Source: Chthoniobacter sp.
Lineage (GTDB): Bacteria; Verrucomicrobiota; Verrucomicrobiia; Chthoniobacterales; Chthoniobacteraceae
Length of the DNA stretch: 64,000 nt
Reading direction: 5' to 3'
Assembly (NCBI GenBank): GCA_021414005.1
Contig: JAIOPH010000019.1
Coordinates: forward strand, 124,001-188,000
This document shows positions 35,725-46,985 of the stretch, piece by piece (the first letter of the stretch is position 1; the number at the start of each line of letters is the position of its first letter). The position numbers and the translations under genes are program-made. The notes under the pieces are model-generated. The model saw nothing but the letters and a program-made list of their open reading frames with translations. It had not been told where the DNA came from and did not search any database.

Positions 35725-38520
35725 TTAAAGCATACCCACGCGTTTGCGGATGAGCCACTCGGCGGTCAGCAGCAAGACGAGCAGGGCGAACCACCACCAG
35801 GATTCCAGCAGGGGAGTTTCGCTTTCCTGAATGTTTCCGGCAGTCAGAGGCTCCAGCAGCTTGACGATTTGGTCCACCTGCTCCTCGCGGAAATACTGGC
35901 CTCCGCTGGTCAGCGAAATCTGGCGGAGCAATTCCTCATTCACGCTCAGCAGCGTCTTCTCGATGTTCAGACTGGCCTCAACCTTGAACTCGGTGTGGAC
36001 CTTGATCTGGCCCTGTGGCACGGCGGCGCTCTCAATGGCCACCTCGTAGCTACCGGCCTCGAGCGCGGCGGTTTTGCCGCGGTAGAGTCCGCCTTCGTCG
36101 GGCAACAGTTCGATCTTCGCCGCAGGCTTGCCGTCGCGCGTCAGCACGGCGGTCACGGCGGCATCGGTCACGGGCTTGCCTTCGCCGTTGCGGATGCGGA
36201 CGCGGATATTGGCCTGCTCGCCGGGCTCGTAGGTGAGTTTTCCGGCGTCGAGGGAGACGAGCTTGTCCTGCGTGGAGAACGGCTCCTCCGCGACGAAGCC
36301 CGCGATCTGGTTCCAGAATTTGACGTGATACTTGTCCGCCACCTCGTAGCGCCAGCGCCACGAGTCGTCGAAGGCGTGGTAATAGACTTTGCCCGCGCCA
36401 AATGGCCGCAGGATGCCGAGCGGCACGCGCCCACCGGCGGCGTCAGCATCGATGAGCACCTCCGCGCCGGGCAGCGGCTTCACACCGACGACCGACTTCG
36501 GCACGGGCAGCTTCGACCAGACTTCCGCGTTCGCGCCGATCTCGCTGCTCAGGGCAAAGGCCGACTTGCCCGCCGCAAGCGACGTGAGGCCGAGCGACTT
36601 CAATCCCGTCGGCGGTTTGTCCAGATACTCGACCGGCAGCAGCGCCCCGAGCGGGCTGTCGCCATACTGGCGCAGGTGGCCGCGGGCGCCGTCGAGGAAG
36701 ATGATCGCCCCGCCGCGTTTGCCGACGAAGTCCGCCAGCCAGCGCTGCTCGTCGGGATTCAGCAACTCCTTCGGCACCTCGCCAAAAATGATCAATTCGT
36801 AGGCGTCGAGTTCCGCTTTGGTGCCGGGGAACTTGCCCTCTTTGGCACGCTCTTTCTGGACGTCGGTCGCGCCCTCTTTGTTGTCGCTATCGGTCGTGCG
36901 GATGAAGCCGCTCGCACCCCGCATGCCCGCGATGGCGGCGTTGACCTCCCATTTTTCGTCGCGCTGATAGAGGTTTTTCAAATAGCGCGTCTCCCAACGT
37001 GGCCGGCCGTCCACGAGGAGGATTTTCCGCTTCTGCGTGACCGCCCGGAAACGCAGGCTGCCCTCGTTGTTGCCCAGCTCGCGCTCACCCTCGATGGGCG
37101 TGAGGCTGATCTTGAGATCCAACGGCACGGCCAGCGCCTTCACCTCCTGTGGGTTGCCCTTCATCCGCTCGGCAGCCAGCTCTTTCACGGGAAAATCAAA
37201 CGGCACCGTGCGGCTTGGTTTGCCCTCGCTGATGAGCGGCATTTCCTTCACCACTTTGTCGCCGTCCTTGATCGTGAGCTTGTAAGGCAGGTTGGCCGCG
37301 ACTTCTTCCTTGATGATGATTTCGCCGCGCAGGACATCCTCGTGATAGACGCTGTCCGGGGCGACCACGCGAAGGACGGCGAGGTCGCGCGGAGCGACGT
37401 GGCTGCCGGTGCCGAGCGAGAAGACGGGCAGCTTTTTCGCGGCCAAAACCTTCGCGGCTTCCACGGCGGACTCGCCGGCGTTTTGCTGGCCGTCGGTGAT
37501 GAGCAGGACCGCGCCTTTGCCGGTCTTTTGCTCGGAGCCGACGCTGAAATTCAAGCCACTGGTCAGGTTCGTGGTCGTGCCCGCGGGCTTGTTCAAAGTG
37601 GTCGGCACCGGCACGTCCTTGGCGCTGGTCTGCCAGACGCGCTTGACCTCATTATTTTCGAGACTGACGAGTTGCAGGTCGAAAGTCTTGGCGAGCTTGG
37701 CGAGCAGGCGCTGCTCGGGTTTGCCCTCCAGCAGGAGCGCCTGGACGCGCTGCCAGCGCGGCAGCGAATCGAATTTTTCCAGCGCGCTCTTCACCGCCGG
37801 GTTGGCTCCCTCGGCGTTGATGACCTTTTGGAAAAGGGTGGCGAGTTCCTCCGACCAGCGGCCCGAGAATTCGCCGAGCTTGGCGAGATCCTGCGCAGCG
37901 CGTTTGCCGTCATCCATGGTCTTGATCTCCCGCGCGCCGAGATCGGCGGCGGGTTTGCCGAGTTCGGCGCGGAACCGCGTAAGTTGGTCGGCCTGCTGGC
38001 TGGATTTGGCGAAGAGACTTTCGGCCTTGGCAATCAGCCCGGCGAAATCCGTCAGCGCTTTCTTGGCGGCGTCGGCGGTGGTCGCGTCGGCGGCTTTCGC
38101 AATTTCCGCGAGGTTCCGGGCCTCGGCGAGCGTGGCGGAAGCCTGCGGCAGATCGAGATTCACGGCACTGGCATCGAGCATCCCGAGCCGCTCGAGGATC
38201 TGGATTTTCCGCCCGGAATCCATGCCCGGATCGGCGAGTTGCATGCTCTCCGAGCCATCCACGAGCACGACGAGTCGCGCAAGTTCGCCGATGACTTTGC
38301 GGTGATGGAGCACCGGCCCGGCGAGGAGCACGACAATGAGGAAAATGGCAAGTGCGCGGAGCAGCGGCAGCAATATCCGAAAGGCCGGACGCATCCCGCC
38401 GGTGTCGCGCCGATAGAGCACCCAAGCGGTGATGGCGAGGACCGCAGCGAGGGTCAGACCGACCCACCAGGGCCAGTCGCCGATCCAGCGAAGTGTAGTG
38501 GTGACGTTTTCGCTTTTCAT
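35725..38520 (-). CDS. VWA-domain membrane protein, glutamine-amidotransferase-like type
   Basis: The 931-residue inner-membrane protein has TM segments near residues 18-36 and 48-70 and a C-terminal TM (WWWFALLVLLLTAEWL) followed by a basic tail. A VWA fold starts at LVVLVDGSESM with MIDAS residues Asp88, Ser90 and Ser92. A segment LLVDGRPRWETRYLKNLY and a following Rossmann-like region match the inactive class I glutamine-amidotransferase-like domain of large VWA proteins in these clusters. The C-terminal part contains Ig-like repeats. The ATG overlaps the upstream stop codon (ATGA), indicating coupled translation with the BatA-like gene. MIDAS domains bind metal-dependent partners; MoxR clusters usually chaperone such proteins. 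Confidence 0.86.
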   Translation of the reverse strand: MKSENVTTTLRWIGDWPWWVGLTLAAVLAITAWVLYRRDTGGMRPAFRILLPLLRALAIFLIVVLLAGPVLHHRKVIGELARLVVLVDGSESMQLADPGMDSGRKIQILERLGMLDASAVNLDLPQASATLAEARNLAEIAKAADATTADAAKKALTDFAGLIAKAESLFAKSSQQADQLTRFRAELGKPAADLGAREIKTMDDGKRAAQDLAKLGEFSGRWSEELATLFQKVINAEGANPAVKSALEKFDSLPRWQRVQALLLEGKPEQRLLAKLAKTFDLQLVSLENNEVKRVWQTSAKDVPVPTTLNKPAGTTTNLTSGLNFSVGSEQKTGKGAVLLITDGQQNAGESAVEAAKVLAAKKLPVFSLGTGSHVAPRDLAVLRVVAPDSVYHEDVLRGEIIIKEEVAANLPYKLTIKDGDKVVKEMPLISEGKPSRTVPFDFPVKELAAERMKGNPQEVKALAVPLDLKISLTPIEGERELGNNEGSLRFRAVTQKRKILLVDGRPRWETRYLKNLYQRDEKWEVNAAIAGMRGASGFIRTTDSDNKEGATDVQKERAKEGKFPGTKAELDAYELIIFGEVPKELLNPDEQRWLADFVGKRGGAIIFLDGARGHLRQYGDSPLGALLPVEYLDKPPTGLKSLGLTSLAAGKSAFALSSEIGANAEVWSKLPVPKSVVGVKPLPGAEVLIDADAAGGRVPLGILRPFGAGKVYYHAFDDSWRWRYEVADKYHVKFWNQIAGFVAEEPFSTQDKLVSLDAGKLTYEPGEQANIRVRIRNGEGKPVTDAAVTAVLTRDGKPAAKIELLPDEGGLYRGKTAALEAGSYEVAIESAAVPQGQIKVHTEFKVEASLNIEKTLLSVNEELLRQISLTSGGQYFREEQVDQIVKLLEPLTAGNIQESETPLLESWWWFALLVLLLTAEWLIRKRVGML

Positions 38521-40694
38521 ACTTTGCGGCGTCCGCGAGCGAACATCTGTTGCAGGATCAGCTCACCGAAGAGCAGGACGAGCAGGATCAGCAGGAAGGG
38601 CTTCCAGATTTCCCGGCCATAGCGCTGGACCTTGTCGAGTGCCTTAAATTCCGCCTCGCTATGCACCACCTGCAGGCCGTGGGTCTTGGCGAGCGCCTTG
38701 ATCTCCGCGTCGGTCATTTTGTTGAGGTCCGATTCGGCGCGGTCAGCGTTCACGACGTAATGCACGAGGTCGCCGCCCGCGACCTGAAGCTTGTAAAGGC
38801 CGGGGCGCTGCGTCTGCGGATACTCCACCACGCCGCGCTCGCCCTTTTTCACAATGGGCACTTCCACGGTGCTGGTGTCGGGCAGGGTCAGGATCGCCTT
38901 TTTTCCCGCCGTGGCGGAGGGGAGGAAACTGACAAGCTGCTCGCCGACCTGCAAGTTGCGCGGCGGGTAAACATTGGACGCCAGATAGACGCAAAGCCGC
39001 TGAACGAGCGGGAGGTAGGACGGACGCGCCGGGAGGCTGTTCCAGTCGGAATCGAGCGTCGTGGAGCAGGCGATGACGCGGCCTTCACCGTAGGTTTTTT
39101 CCACGAGGAAAGGATCGCCGCTGTCGAGGCGCGCGAGCACCGTCGGATCGTCAGGGCCGCCGGTGCGCTCGGGCGCTTTGAATTTGTGCCACGCCTTGAC
39201 CTCGGCATCGGCGAGGGTGCCGTTGCGTGGATCGTTGAAGAGTTCCAGCGACGGGTGGCCGAAGCGCTGCGCCGCGACCTTGGCCGCGGCGGTACCGGGC
39301 TTGGCGTTCGGGTCGCCGCCCAAGCCACCGATCTGGAGCGGGGCCAACTTGCCGAAGGGGCCGTTCCACCACGCAGCGTCGGTGCGGTCGCCGGTGAAGA
39401 CGAGCAGGCCGCCTCCCTGTTTCACAAAAAGGTCGAGCGCCTTAATTTGCTCGTCGTTGAGCTTGGCGACATTGGCCAGCACCACCACGTTCGACTCGGC
39501 GATGTTCTTGGCGTTGGCACCCTCCGCCGGCACCACGCTCGCTTTGATCAAGTCGGACTGCTCGACCTTGCCGGAGAAAAAGGGCGAAAGCGCAATCTGC
39601 GCGAAGCCGGTCTCGCCTTTCAGGTCGTCGGGCGTCGCGCCGGGCGCGCCGTCCACGAGCAGCACCGTGAGCTTGTCACGCACCGGGATGCTGGCGAGGA
39701 AGAGGTTGTCGGCCTTCACCGGATCGGCCTCGGTTTCGATTTCGACGACGTGCGAGCCGGGTTTGTCGAAGACATGCGTGAAAAGCACCTGTCCCGAGGA
39801 CCGCGCGGCGAGCGAGACCTGCGAGCCCGCCGTGCCCGGTTTTTCAAAGCCATCCACCTTCAACGTCACCCTCAGGTCGGGTCGCGCGGTGTCGCCGTAG
39901 TTGCGGATGTTCGCGCGGATCTGGACCTTCTGGCCGACGCCGACCATGAGCTTGGAAAAGTCGAGCGACTCGACGGCCACGTTTTCCTTCGACTCCACGC
40001 CCACGTCCCAAAGCGTCACATTGGGCGGAAACTTCAGCTTTTTCAGCCGCTCCAAAGCCTGGCCGAGGAGCTTCTCGTCCGACGCCGGAAAGCTCACACG
40101 CTGGAAGTCGGTGAGCAGCACGACCTGCCGCGCGTTACCCGTCATCTTGTCGAGCGTGCCCGCCACGAAATCGAGTGCCGCGGGGACTCGCGCCATGCCG
40201 TAACCCGCGCCCACTTTTCCCAGCGCCTGGGTCACACTGGAGAGGTCGCGCGTGGACTGATCGAGCAAACCGCGGCCCTCGCCCATGAGAAAGACGTAGG
40301 CCTCGGAGTTTGGCTTGAGTCCGCCGATGAGCCGCTCCGTTTCGTCGCGAGCAATCGTGAAATTCTTGGTCCCGGCGCGTTCGGCTTCCATCGAGTAGCT
40401 GTTATCGAGCAGCACGGCGGTGGAGGTTGGCTGATCGCCGAGCATCTGCTTGGCACCCTGCCAGACCGGCTTCGCCATCATCAAAGCGAGAATCGCGGGG
40501 ATAGCGCAGCGGATGGCAAGCAGGATCCACTGCTCGATTTTGATGCGCTTCTGATTGGTCCTGATGACCGCGGCGAGGAGGTGCATCGCGCCCCACTTGA
40601 CGATCTTGAAGCGGCTCTTGTGAAAGAGATGGATGATGAGCGGGATGGACAGAGCGGCCACCCCGGCGAGCATCGCGGCGTTGAGGAAATTCAT
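38517..40694 (-). CDS. BatA-type double-TM VWA protein
   Basis: The 725-residue protein starts at the ATG at 40694, overlapping the DUF58 stop codon by 4 bp; an upstream extension is a shadow. The N-terminus [20 protein letters not shown] and [17 protein letters not shown] is the hallmark of the BatA N-terminal domain (PF07584), with a second TM near residues 56-76. The VWA region starts at [11 protein letters not shown] (Asp97, Ser99, Ser101). A C-terminal TM ([17 protein letters not shown]) ends in a basic tail. The family was first linked to aerotolerance in Bacteroides, and its general role is in envelope stress or complex assembly. It is the middle gene of a tightly coupled three-gene set. 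Confidence 0.88.
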   Translation of the reverse strand: MNFLNAAMLAGVAALSIPLIIHLFHKSRFKIVKWGAMHLLAAVIRTNQKRIKIEQWILLAIRCAIPAILALMMAKPVWQGAKQMLGDQPTSTAVLLDNSYSMEAERAGTKNFTIARDETERLIGGLKPNSEAYVFLMGEGRGLLDQSTRDLSSVTQALGKVGAGYGMARVPAALDFVAGTLDKMTGNARQVVLLTDFQRVSFPASDEKLLGQALERLKKLKFPPNVTLWDVGVESKENVAVESLDFSKLMVGVGQKVQIRANIRNYGDTARPDLRVTLKVDGFEKPGTAGSQVSLAARSSGQVLFTHVFDKPGSHVVEIETEADPVKADNLFLASIPVRDKLTVLLVDGAPGATPDDLKGETGFAQIALSPFFSGKVEQSDLIKASVVPAEGANAKNIAESNVVVLANVAKLNDEQIKALDLFVKQGGGLLVFTGDRTDAAWWNGPFGKLAPLQIGGLGGDPNAKPGTAAAKVAAQRFGHPSLELFNDPRNGTLADAEVKAWHKFKAPERTGGPDDPTVLARLDSGDPFLVEKTYGEGRVIACSTTLDSDWNSLPARPSYLPLVQRLCVYLASNVYPPRNLQVGEQLVSFLPSATAGKKAILTLPDTSTVEVPIVKKGERGVVEYPQTQRPGLYKLQVAGGDLVHYVVNADRAESDLNKMTDAEIKALAKTHGLQVVHSEAEFKALDKVQRYGREIWKPFLLILLVLLFGELILQQMFARGRRKV

Positions 40695-41596
40695 GCGCGG
40701 CCGAGCCTCCGAGTCATGTAGGCGGCGAGTGCTTTCGAATAAGGCTCGTCGGTGCAGAAAGGCACGAGGTCGATGTGATGTTTGCGGCAGCCTTTGACCA
40801 GCTCGTCGCGGAACTTGGCGAGATTTTCGAGGTAGGCCTGGCGGAGCATCGCGGGGTCGAGCAGATGTTTCACGCCGTCCTGTTCGAGGCAGTCGAACTG
40901 TGTCCATCCGCGAAACGGAAACTCCAGCTCGTCGCGATCCCAGATTTGGAAAACGACGATCTCATGCCGCGCATGGCGGAAGTGCGCCATGGCCTTGAGG
41001 AAGTTCGCGACCTCGCCGAAACAGTCCGAGATGATGATGAGAAGGCCACGCCGATGCAGTTTGGGCACGAGGTCGTGGAAGACGTCGCCGAGATCGGTCT
41101 CGCCGCCGGGCTTGCCCTTTTCCAGCTCATCAATGATCAGCCGCAGATGGCTGACCTTGGAACGCGGCGGGATGTAGCGGCGGATTTTGTCATCAAACGT
41201 GACCAGTCCGACCCCGTCGGCCTGATGCACCATCATATAGGAAAGGCACGCCGCGAGGCGGGTCGCGTAATCGTACTTGGTCACGCCGCCGGACTTGGTC
41301 CCCGAGTAGTTCATCGAACCGCTGCGATCCAAAATGATCGTCGAGCGGAGATTCGTCTCCTCCTCGTATTCGCGGATGTAGTAGCGGTCGCTGCGTCCGA
41401 AAACGCGCCAGTCAATGTGGCGGATTTCATCGCCCGCCACGTATTGCCGGTGCTGCTTGAACTCGACGCTGTAACCCTTGTGCGGCGAGCGGTGCAGACC
41501 GGTCGTGAAACCCTCGACCACCACGCGCGCCAGAACCTGAAGGCTCGAGATGCGCTGGAGATCGGTGGGTGTAAGGAAGTCGCTGACGTGGGCCAT
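40691..41596 (-). CDS. DUF58 (VWA-like) protein of the MoxR cluster
   Basis: The 301-residue cytoplasmic protein carries the DUF58 core [16 protein letters not shown] (residues 55-70) and a MIDAS-like DRSGSM beginning at Asp90. [10 protein letters not shown] follows in the second half. DUF58 proteins almost always accompany MoxR ATPases and are thought to be their adaptors or substrates. No TM segment is evident. It lies 90 bp downstream of the MoxR gene. Its stop overlaps the BatA-like start codon. Short octamer repeats occur just upstream of its ATG. Confidence 0.93.
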   Translation of the reverse strand: MAHVSDFLTPTDLQRISSLQVLARVVVEGFTTGLHRSPHKGYSVEFKQHRQYVAGDEIRHIDWRVFGRSDRYYIREYEEETNLRSTIILDRSGSMNYSGTKSGGVTKYDYATRLAACLSYMMVHQADGVGLVTFDDKIRRYIPPRSKVSHLRLIIDELEKGKPGGETDLGDVFHDLVPKLHRRGLLIIISDCFGEVANFLKAMAHFRHARHEIVVFQIWDRDELEFPFRGWTQFDCLEQDGVKHLLDPAMLRQAYLENLAKFRDELVKGCRKHHIDLVPFCTDEPYSKALAAYMTRRLGRA

Positions 41597-41599
41597 AAG

Positions 41600-41630
41600 G
41601 AATGACGGTGTGTCGAATGACGGAATGACG
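41600..41630. repeat. Three copies of the octamer GAATGACG
   Basis: Copies lie at 41600-41607, 41615-41622 and 41623-41630, directly upstream of the DUF58 start codon and in the place where a ribosome-binding site would be expected. Confidence 0.75.
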
Positions 41631-41686
41631 AAAGGCGCGCGGACCAGGCATCCGCCCAGCCCCGCCTGCGCCCGTCATCCGCGACC

Positions 41687-42742
41687 TTACAGCGAGCGCT
41701 TGGCTTCGCCGCGCGGGATCGTCTTGATGATGCGAAGGATGATGTCGTCCACCGTGATGCCTTCAGCTTCGGCATTGAAAGTCGGCACCACGCGGTGCCG
41801 CATGATCGGCAGCGATACCGCCTCGATGTCGTCAATGGTGACGTGGAAGCGCCCCTTGAGCACCGCGCGCACCTTGCCGGCGAGCACGAGGTTTTGGCAG
41901 GCGCGCGGACCGGCGCCCCAGGCGATGAGGTCCTTGATGAAAGGCGGCGCCTCCTTTTCGTTCGGGCGCGTGAAGCGCACGAGGTCGAGGACGAAATCAG
42001 TAACGTGATCCGGCACCGGCACTTTGCGCACGGTCTTCTGGAGTTCCAAAATCTGTGCGCCGCTGAGCACGGGATTGATCTTCACGCTGAAAGTTCCCGT
42101 CGTCCGCGCCACGATCTCCCGCTCTTCCTCGCGGTTCGGGTATTCCACTTTCACGAGGAAAATGAACCGGTCGCGCTGCGCCTCGGGCAGCGGATACGTG
42201 CCTTCCTGCTCAATCGGATTCTGCGTCGCGAGCACGAAGAAAGGTTGGTCGAGCTTCAGCGTGTGGCCGCCCACCGTTACCGTCTTTTCCTGCATCGCCT
42301 CGAGCAGCGCCGCCTGCGTCTTGGGCGGGGTGCGGTTGATTTCGTCCGCGAGGAGCATCTGGGTAAAGATGGGGCCTTTTTGGAAAATGAAGGAGCGCCG
42401 GCCGGTCTCGGGGTCTTCCTGAATGATGTCCGTGCCGGTGATGTCGCTCGGCATCAGATCGGGCGTGAACTGAATGCGGCGGAAGGCCATCGAGAGCGTC
42501 TCGGAAAGCGTGCGAATCATCGCGGTTTTCGCCAAGCCGGGCACGCCTTCGAGGAGACAGTGTCCGCCGGCGAGCACCGCGATCATCAACTGCTCGATGA
42601 CCTCGGTTTGACCGACAATGAACTTGGCCATCTCGGCGGCGATTTTGTTGTAACTCTCGACGAGGAGAGCGGCGGCGGCTTTGTCATCGAGCGGCACGAC
42701 GGGAGCGGCGCTGGCGGATTCGGTGGTGGTAGGTGTGGACAT
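41687..42742 (-). CDS. MoxR family AAA+ ATPase
   Basis: The 351-residue chaperone-like ATPase has Walker A GVPGLAKT (residues 66-73), Walker [22 protein letters not shown] with the helix-2 insert typical of MoxR, sensor 1 in [18 protein letters not shown] and arginine-finger DRF. MoxR proteins remodel VWA proteins, helping metal insertion or complex assembly. It heads the cluster leading through DUF58, two VWA membrane proteins and the giant coiled-coil protein. An ECF sigma/anti-sigma pair lies immediately upstream on the same strand, 123 bp away. Confidence 0.95.
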   Translation of the reverse strand: MSTPTTTESASAAPVVPLDDKAAAALLVESYNKIAAEMAKFIVGQTEVIEQLMIAVLAGGHCLLEGVPGLAKTAMIRTLSETLSMAFRRIQFTPDLMPSDITGTDIIQEDPETGRRSFIFQKGPIFTQMLLADEINRTPPKTQAALLEAMQEKTVTVGGHTLKLDQPFFVLATQNPIEQEGTYPLPEAQRDRFIFLVKVEYPNREEEREIVARTTGTFSVKINPVLSGAQILELQKTVRKVPVPDHVTDFVLDLVRFTRPNEKEAPPFIKDLIAWGAGPRACQNLVLAGKVRAVLKGRFHVTIDDIEAVSLPIMRHRVVPTFNAEAEGITVDDIILRIIKTIPRGEAKRSL

Positions 42743-42865
42743 GAGGGTTAGGTATGATTGGAAAATGGTGGTCTGTGCGAAGGCGTAGTGGAGCGGCTAA
42801 TTCCTATGGGGAATTCCCGCGCGGGCGGGCTTGTTACACTCCGGGGGGAATTTCGTCACCAAATT

Positions 42866-43441
42866 TTACGGCATCAAATCGACCGGCATGCCGGGCATGT
42901 TGGTCAGGCCGGGCATCCCTTCGAAACTCATCGTGGGCTCGGAGAACATTTGGCTGAGATTTGTGGAAAACCACTTCCGCAATAAAGGGTCGCGCACCCA
43001 GTCCGGGAACTGCACCAACTGCGTCACGTAATCCGTTTCACCACCACCGGAAGCCTCCATGCCGTTCCCTCCGCCAGGAGCCGACGCGATGGCCGGTGAT
43101 GCATGGCGCACGCGCGGCATCCAGACATCGTGATGAACCACGGCCAACGCCACCGAGGCGGCCGCCGCGAGCGTCACCGCCGCCCGACGCAGAAAGAGAT
43201 TCGGCACGCGCAGGCTCATCAACTCGCCCCGCTGCTCAGCCGTCAGCACCATCGGCGCGCGTTCCTCTTCGCGGGCAAAGCCCTCATCAAGCAACATCGC
43301 CACATCGATCATCTGATAGACATCTTCCCGCGCTTCCTCCGAAGCACCGAGCAGGCTCTCCACATAAATCCGATCTTCGGGTGCCAACTCGTTCAGCGCG
43401 TAGTCCGTCAGGTATTGCTCCGGAATGTTCGTCTTCTTCAT
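42866..43441 (-). CDS. Putative anti-sigma factor, single-pass membrane protein
   Basis: The 191-residue protein starts 1 bp after the sigma factor stop codon. The N-terminal ~65 residues form an acidic helical domain (LTDYALNELAPEDRIYVESL) like the sigma-binding domains of anti-sigma factors in this phylum. There is no HxxxCxxC zinc motif. A TM helix spans about residues 86-103. The C-terminal ~85 residues would be periplasmic and end in a Met/Gly/Pro-rich tail (MPGLTNMPGMP). The assignment rests mainly on gene order and topology. It would hold the upstream ECF factor inactive until an envelope signal arrives. Confidence 0.72.
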   Translation of the reverse strand: MKKTNIPEQYLTDYALNELAPEDRIYVESLLGASEEAREDVYQMIDVAMLLDEGFAREEERAPMVLTAEQRGELMSLRVPNLFLRRAAVTLAAAASVALAVVHHDVWMPRVRHASPAIASAPGGGNGMEASGGGETDYVTQLVQFPDWVRDPLLRKWFSTNLSQMFSEPTMSFEGMPGLTNMPGMPVDLMP

Positions 43442-43442
43442 A

Positions 43443-44000
43443 TTATGCCGCTCCCTTCTTGAGATAGATGATCTTCTCGTCTTTGTCGTCGCGCTCCATC
43501 ATCCCGCGCAAATTGCGCATCGCTGCATTCAGCAAAAAGCCCACATTCCCCACGCTCAAGCCCGTTATTTCCGAAATCTCCTGATAGGAGTGATGTCCAT
43601 GAAAGCGCAGGCGCACGACCTCGTGCTGATTCTTCGGCAGCCGCCGCACCAGTTCCATCACCCGTTCGCTGCGCTCCTTGCGCTCCAATTCCGCTGACGG
43701 CGTCAGGTTTTCGCAACGCTTCTGCTCAAACTCCTGCGTCTCGACGTAAATGTAACGCTCCTCCTTCTTCAGCGATTTCAACGCGCAATTCCGGCACACC
43801 GTGAAAAGCCACTGCGACAGATGCCCCTCGATCGCCGCCTGCTCCTGCTTATGGAGCCGCATGAAAGTCTCCTGCACCACATCGCGCGCCCGGTCGAGCG
43901 ACTGCACGATGCTGATCGCGTACTGGAGCAACGGGCGCTCGTAGCGATCCAATGCGGTCTGCACCCAAGCGGCTTTTGCTTTTTCTTTTTTGCCAAACAT
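43443..44000 (-). CDS. ECF-type RNA polymerase sigma factor
   Basis: The 185-residue protein starts at the ATG at 44000 (MFGKKEKAKAAWVQ). Sigma-70 region 2 is seen in YERPLLQYAISIVQSLDRARDVVQETFMRL and the following WLFTVCRNCALK. Region 4 helix-turn-helix is seen in LPKNQHEVVRLRFHGHHSYQEIS, EITGLSVGNVGFLL. Region 3 is absent, as in ECF factors. The anti-sigma candidate gene follows after 1 bp. The downstream MoxR/VWA/bactofilin block is the obvious candidate regulon, although I could not place a convincing promoter motif for it. Confidence 0.93.
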   Translation of the reverse strand: MFGKKEKAKAAWVQTALDRYERPLLQYAISIVQSLDRARDVVQETFMRLHKQEQAAIEGHLSQWLFTVCRNCALKSLKKEERYIYVETQEFEQKRCENLTPSAELERKERSERVMELVRRLPKNQHEVVRLRFHGHHSYQEISEITGLSVGNVGFLLNAAMRNLRGMMERDDKDEKIIYLKKGAA

Positions 44001-44083
44001 CGTCGGTTCGTAGTGGTTTCGGGCTAGATAATCAAACGTCGTCCGCTTTCTTGGAAAATCTTTCGGAAATTTTCCTCTTTCTT

Positions 44084-45085
44084 CTAGCCTCCGAGCAAAG
44101 ACATCTCGGCTTTCGGTTGCCGCGCAGACCCGGCCGCCCGGATTTCCGAATAGCGGTCGGCTCGCACGCGCCATGTCGCCCTAATGATCCCCGCCAGTTC
44201 CTGGTCACTCGCCCCCGCGCGGAGCGGGGTGCGCAGATCGTGCCCGTGGCCGGCAAAAAGGCAGAGGTAGAGATGGCCGTCCGCCGAGAGCCGGGCGCGG
44301 GTACAGTCCCCGCAAAATGGTTCTGTCACCGAGGAAATCACGCCGACCTCACCACCCGCTTCGACCCGGAACCGGCGCGCCACCTCACCCGGATACTGCG
44401 GCACCAGCGGCATCGTATCGCCGAGCCGCGCGATGATCTCCGCCGCTGGCACCACGTCGTCGAGCCGCCAGCCGTTGGAGTTGCCCACATCCATGTATTC
44501 GATAAAGCGCAGGACAAACTCGCGCCCGCTAAACCGCTCCGCCATGGCTTCGATTTCGTGGTCGTTGACGCCGCGCCGCACCACCATGTTGATCTTGATC
44601 GGCGCGAACCCCGCCGCCAGCGCCGCGTCGATTCCGCGCAGAACGCGCTGCACGGGAAAGTCCACGTCGTTCATCGCGCGAAAAGTGGTGTCGTCGAGCG
44701 CGTCGAGACTCACCGTGAGCCTCCGTAAGCCTGCGGCGTGCAGGGCCGCCGCCTGCTCCACGAGGCGCGAACCGTTCGTCGTCAGCGTCAGATCGCGCAG
44801 CCCGTCGAGGCCTGCGAGTTGCGCCACGAGTCGATCGAGATGCCGCCGGAGCAGCGGTTCGCCACCCGTGAGGCGAATTTTTTCCACCCCGAGCGCAACA
44901 AACACGCGGGCCAGCCGGGCCAGTTCCTCAAACGAGAGCACTTCCGACTTCGGCAGAAAATCGTAGCCGCGCCCGAAGACCTCTTTCGGCATACAGTAGG
45001 TGCAGCGAAAATTGCACCGGTCCGTGACCGACATCCGCAGGTCGCGGAGCGGCCGGGTAAGGGCATCGTGGAGTGATGTCGGCAC
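44084..45085 (-). CDS. moaA: GTP 3',8-cyclase MoaA (molybdenum cofactor synthesis)
   Basis: The 333-residue radical SAM enzyme converts GTP to (8S)-3',8-cyclo-7,8-dihydroguanosine 5'-triphosphate, the first step of molybdopterin synthesis. The radical SAM cluster is CNFRCTYC (Cys24, 28, 31) and the second Fe-S cluster motif is [20 protein letters not shown]. It ends in the conserved Gly-Gly. The GTG at 45085 gives a normal MoaA length; an extension to 45229 would cross the gapA terminator. No other moa gene is in the window. No SD is evident. Confidence 0.95.
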   Translation of the reverse strand: MPTSLHDALTRPLRDLRMSVTDRCNFRCTYCMPKEVFGRGYDFLPKSEVLSFEELARLARVFVALGVEKIRLTGGEPLLRRHLDRLVAQLAGLDGLRDLTLTTNGSRLVEQAAALHAAGLRRLTVSLDALDDTTFRAMNDVDFPVQRVLRGIDAALAAGFAPIKINMVVRRGVNDHEIEAMAERFSGREFVLRFIEYMDVGNSNGWRLDDVVPAAEIIARLGDTMPLVPQYPGEVARRFRVEAGGEVGVISSVTEPFCGDCTRARLSADGHLYLCLFAGHGHDLRTPLRAGASDQELAGIIRATWRVRADRYSEIRAAGSARQPKAEMSLLGG

Positions 45086-45120
45086 GCGGGACGCGTACGC
45101 CGCACCCTCCGAAAACGCAA

Positions 45121-45151
45121 GCCGCCCGTCCCGGTGAAGGCGACGGGCGGC
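45121..45151 (-). terminator. Intrinsic terminator after gapA
   Basis: GCCGCCCGTC and GACGGGCGGC form a perfect 10-bp stem with an 11-nt loop. On the minus strand it is followed by TTGCGTTTTC. It lies 17 bp past the gapA stop codon and upstream of the moaA start. Confidence 0.8.
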
Positions 45152-45168
45152 GAAAGCTACGCGGGTTC

Positions 45169-46299
<1,131 letters not shown>

Positions 46300-46405
46300 T
46301 CATCCACACGCACCATCACGAAAAATTCTCCACCGGCGAATGCGGAAAAACCGTCGTTTGACGCGCCCGCCACCGCCGCTACGCTCTCCCCGTTTTCCCG
46401 CCACC

Positions 46406-46912
46406 GTGAAAAACCACCTCCCTCTTTTCAGCCTCGCCGCCCTCCTCGCCACGCTGGCCGGAGCCCCGGCGGCGGATTCGCTCCGCGACCCCGCGCGCAT
46501 GCAGCCGCTCGCCAAGGATCAATGGTCCATGTTTGGCCCCAAATCGCGCACGCTGACCTACGACGCCCGCATGATCCGCGCCGCACAGATCGCGCAAAAA
46601 CGGGCGCACGCGCAGATGACCTGGCACTGCTGGAAATACGTGAAGGACGCGCTGCTCGCCGCCGAAGTCATCCCCACCCGCCCGCAAAGCATCTGGGCGC
46701 ATCAAGCCGGCGACGAACTTTGCCGCCGCTACGGTTTTACCCGCCTCCGCATCACCGACCCCTACCAGGCACCCGTCGGCGCGGTGGTCGTCTATGCCGG
46801 GGCCGATGGCGGTCACGTCGAGATCCGCACGGAGGAAGGCTTCGTCAGCGATTTCGTCTCGCGCACCGCGTACCCGCGTCCGCTCGTGGGCGTGTACGTG
46901 AAGGCGTCGTAG
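46406..46912 (+). CDS. Exported CHAP-like cysteine peptidase/amidase
   Basis: A GTG at 46406 gives 168 residues with an immediate signal peptide (KNHLPLFSLAALLATLAGAPAAD). Upstream ATG-initiated extensions are Pro/Arg-rich and less likely. The catalytic pattern of CHAP or NlpC-type amidases is visible: Cys75 in TWHCWKYVKDAL, a GAVVVYAGADG turn, and His137 in GGHVEIRT followed by VSDF. Such enzymes cleave peptidoglycan cross-links. The gene lies 73 bp upstream of the Ser/Thr kinase gene. Confidence 0.75.
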   Translation: MKNHLPLFSLAALLATLAGAPAADSLRDPARMQPLAKDQWSMFGPKSRTLTYDARMIRAAQIAQKRAHAQMTWHCWKYVKDALLAAEVIPTRPQSIWAHQAGDELCRRYGFTRLRITDPYQAPVGAVVVYAGADGGHVEIRTEEGFVSDFVSRTAYPRPLVGVYVKAS

Positions 46913-46985
46913 CCGCTGCGCGGGGCCGCCCTCCCCACGCAAAGATTGCCCCACCACCCGCGCCCCCCGTAGCATTCGCGGCCCA

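Noticed and set aside
30393..40721. Long plus-strand open frames (about 720-920 codons) across the MoxR cluster
   Set aside because: They mirror the codons of well-supported minus-strand genes, lack start signals or domains and have biased Arg/His/Leu composition. They are shadows.
45086..45168. Molybdenum-cofactor riboswitch upstream of moaA
   Set aside because: The space holds the gapA terminator and only about 35 further bases. No Moco-type structure could be drawn.
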